DNA of 34,561 nt from the NCBI GenBank assembly GCA_011391175.1, contig JAABQZ010000014.1, positions 1-34,561 of the forward strand, read 5' to 3'. The notes beneath the pieces were generated by a model. The model ran no database searches, had not been told where the DNA came from, and worked only from the letters and a program-made list of their open reading frames with translations. The DNA is from Methylophilaceae bacterium (GTDB taxonomy: Bacteria > Pseudomonadota > Gammaproteobacteria > Burkholderiales > Methylophilaceae). Position numbers and translations under genes: made by a program. Of the stretch, positions 33,009-34,561 are shown piece by piece (the stretch's first letter is position 1; each line of letters opens with the position of its first letter).

Positions 33009-33501
33009 CAAACTACAGCTTGGATTTACCTATTTGGGACTGCTAATGGTGATTGCCATTGCCGGCATCGGCATGGCGGGTGCCGGTATTGTGTGGCAGC
33101 TAGAAGCCCAACGCGAGCGCGAAAAAGAGTTGCTGTTTGTTGGTGAAGCATATAGAAATGCCATTGGCAGCTATTACGAAAATAGTCTTGGCAGCAGCAA
33201 GCAGTTTCCCACCAGTCTAGAAGACTTAATTTTGGATAAGCGTTTTCCAACTACTAAACGTCACATTCGTAAACTGTATGCCGATCCTATGATAATAAAC
33301 ATGACTAATAAAAAGACTTGGGGCTTAGTGATGCAACAAGGACAAATTGTGGGGGTGCATACACTGTCAGAAGATGTGCCGATAAAAAAAATTGGCTTTA
33401 ATGCGGGTTACGATGCGTTTAGCGAGGCAGCAACCTATAGCGATTGGAAATTTACTTATCCTGCAGGCGCGGCAGCAATCACACTGGGAAACAATCTTTA
33501 A
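32995..33501 (+). CDS. Type II secretion pseudopilin-like protein lacking Glu5
   Basis: This is a 168-residue product counted from the ATG at 32995, 14 bases inside the previous gene; an ATG at 32983 is another option. A prepilin-type leader ends KLQLG, then FTYLGLLMVIAIAGIGMAGAG, so the position normally held by Glu5 is Gly. The body has AQREREKELLFVGEAYRNAIGSYYE, a pattern known in betaproteobacterial pseudopilin-like proteins. Loss of Glu5 is typical for tip pseudopilins such as GspK, so a tip role is inferred. It is the last gene of the operon and converges on the lytic transglycosylase gene. Confidence 0.83.
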   Translation: MQIGSKLQLGFTYLGLLMVIAIAGIGMAGAGIVWQLEAQREREKELLFVGEAYRNAIGSYYENSLGSSKQFPTSLEDLILDKRFPTTKRHIRKLYADPMIINMTNKKTWGLVMQQGQIVGVHTLSEDVPIKKIGFNAGYDAFSEAATYSDWKFTYPAGAAAITLGNNL

Positions 33502-33519
33502 AGTCTTATGAGTGCTTAC

Positions 33520-34170
33520 TTAAGAATACTGGCGATAATATTTAAGCACTCTCGGCACGTAATCACGTGTTTCTTTGTACGGCGGAATTTTATGCTGGTA
33601 TTTAATCACTGCGCCCGGCCCTGCATTATAGGCAGCTAGCGATAGTTTTAAGTCACCATTAAATTGCATCAGTAATTCGCGCAAATATTGCGAACCTGCC
33701 AAAATATTTTGCTGGGGGTCATGTTTATTCTTCACCTGGAATCTGCTTGCTGTTGCTGGCATCAATTGCATCAGCCCAACAGCGCCTTTGTGAGATTTTG
33801 CACGGGCATTATGTTTAGATTCTGTTGCGATGATGGCATGAATAAGTGCAGGGCTAAGCGCAGTTGCTTTTGCAGCAAGCAGCACTTCATCATGGTACGG
33901 CAGTTGGTTTTTATTGACTTGGGTTCCAGCATTAATTCTACTGGCACCGTTAAAAATGACTGTCATCGTTGGCTGAAATTGCGCAGCAGGCTCTTCAATT
34001 TTTATAGCCAAGGTGCTGCTCTGCTCATTATTGCTAATGCTAATTTCATCAGCTTGAGATAAGTCGATGTAAATATCAGCCAAAGCAAAACTAGGTTCAA
34101 ACACACACTGTAGAACGACTAACTTTAAAACGAGCAATTTTTGCGTACAAGTCATCAGCAAATTCTGCAT
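33520..34170 (-). CDS. Exported lytic transglycosylase (SLT domain)
   Basis: This is a 216-residue murein lytic transglycosylase. The signal-like N-terminus (KLLVLKLVVLQCVFEPSFALA) holds one Cys but not a clear lipobox. The catalytic domain (about 105-210) has the family-1 SLT blocks: the catalytic Glu E117 in IIATESKHNARAKSHKGAVGLMQLMPATA, then NILAGSQYLRELL, and LSLAAYNAGPGAV. It cleaves glycan strands to make gaps for envelope-spanning machines, so its position next to the secretion operon suggests a role in installing that machine. It is convergent with it, so not in the same transcript. Start 34170 lacks a strong ribosome binding site; a TTG two codons earlier is also open. Confidence 0.9.
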   Translation of the reverse strand: MQNLLMTCTQKLLVLKLVVLQCVFEPSFALADIYIDLSQADEISISNNEQSSTLAIKIEEPAAQFQPTMTVIFNGASRINAGTQVNKNQLPYHDEVLLAAKATALSPALIHAIIATESKHNARAKSHKGAVGLMQLMPATASRFQVKNKHDPQQNILAGSQYLRELLMQFNGDLKLSLAAYNAGPGAVIKYQHKIPPYKETRDYVPRVLKYYRQYS

Positions 34171-34376
34171 GAGCAATGTGACAAAGATAAGTGTACCTAT
34201 CGTCTTTATCTGCTTTAAATTTAAACCTAAATATAATAAAACAGAACCAGTTTTTTGTTATAAAACTGTAAAAAAACTGCCATTTATATTTAATCTGCTT
34301 GTCACTAAGTTTGTGCAAACTCGCAGTAACTTAAAAATATAAAAGAACTATCATTCTTCCCTTACTAAATAACAAT

Positions 34377-34561
34377 ATGTCTTTAAACAACGATGCCGCC
34401 TTAAGTGATGAGCAACGTGTTGTATTTATGGATGCTATTTCCGAGTCGTTGCGCATCTCGCAACATTCGCATCTTTTTAACTGGCTGCAAGGTGCCTTTC
34501 AATATTTGCTGGCGCACGAGGTAATGATTTACGGTATTAAAACAACCGATGCTGATTCTTA
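34377..34561 (+). CDS. EpsA-type LuxR-family transcriptional regulator, N-terminal part
   Basis: The gene runs off the window end. The 61 visible residues (starting MSLNNDAALSDEQRVVFMDA, with ESLRISQHSHLFNWLQGAFQYLLAHEVMIYG) resemble the N-terminus of the regulator called EpsA, a LuxR-type DNA-binding protein found with exosortase B and exopolysaccharide genes in methylotrophs and other betaproteobacteria. The HTH domain lies outside, so the call rests on the effector-side sequence and context. It is divergent from the lytic transglycosylase across about 206 bases of AT-rich DNA. It is the obvious candidate to bind the AGTCC boxes of the surface block. Confidence 0.7.
   Translation, partial: MSLNNDAALSDEQRVVFMDAISESLRISQHSHLFNWLQGAFQYLLAHEVMIYGIKTTDADS

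Noticed and set aside
1-34561. CRISPR arrays, insertion sequences, prophage or integrated elements
   Set aside because: No regularly spaced repeats, transposase, integrase or phage structural genes were seen; the gene order looks chromosomal.

Overview
The window looks like chromosome of a moderately AT-rich betaproteobacterial methylotroph of the family Methylophilaceae (Methylotenera or a close relative). This is an inference from gene content: a PqqA peptide gene, PEP-CTERM proteins, the start of an EpsA-type LuxR-family regulator of the methylotroph exopolysaccharide type, and a betaproteobacterial housekeeping set. I see no phage, insertion sequence or CRISPR array.

Layout. 1-4529: the 3' end of mscL, a convergent terminator, a small exported protein, then the minus-strand housekeeping operon miaB-phoH(ybeZ)-ybeY-corC. 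4686-8795: a three-part fusion protein (AMP-ligase, carrier domain, membrane acyltransferase) and the siroheme synthase cysG. 8901-10971: an EnvZ/OmpR-type two-component system, with a tandem OmpR-like box upstream. 11224-15015: two exported EF-hand proteins, a COG3146 GNAT protein, a short-chain dehydrogenase, an exported MORN/YwqK repeat protein, and an orphan 23-residue pqqA with its own terminator. 15178-15252: an odd tRNA-Gly(UCC) built on a tRNA-Gly(GCC)-like body. 15759-24172: a cell-surface block with two PEP-CTERM proteins, an alkaline phosphatase, an exported unknown, a 62-residue unknown, a GT4 glycosyltransferase, an undecaprenyl-phosphate sugar transferase and a sugar-nucleotide pyrophosphorylase. 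24282-33501: one tightly packed operon for a type II secretion-like machine whose inner-membrane platform resembles type IV pilus PilM-N-O-P, with a lipoprotein secretin and four pseudopilins. 33520-34170: a lytic transglycosylase. 34377-end: the start of an EpsA-like regulator.

How it fits together. The surface block supplies exopolysaccharide enzymes and PEP-CTERM proteins, and the secretion operon supplies an export machine. Three of the surface-block genes share a palindromic box (core AGTCCGAACGGACT) lying about 90-107 bases before their chosen starts. This suggests one regulon, and the EpsA-like regulator at the window edge is the natural candidate. A second repeat family, a 39-base hairpin with a conserved loop, sits in three intergenic spaces. 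These two repeat observations, the fusion protein and the hybrid secretion operon are the parts most worth following up.
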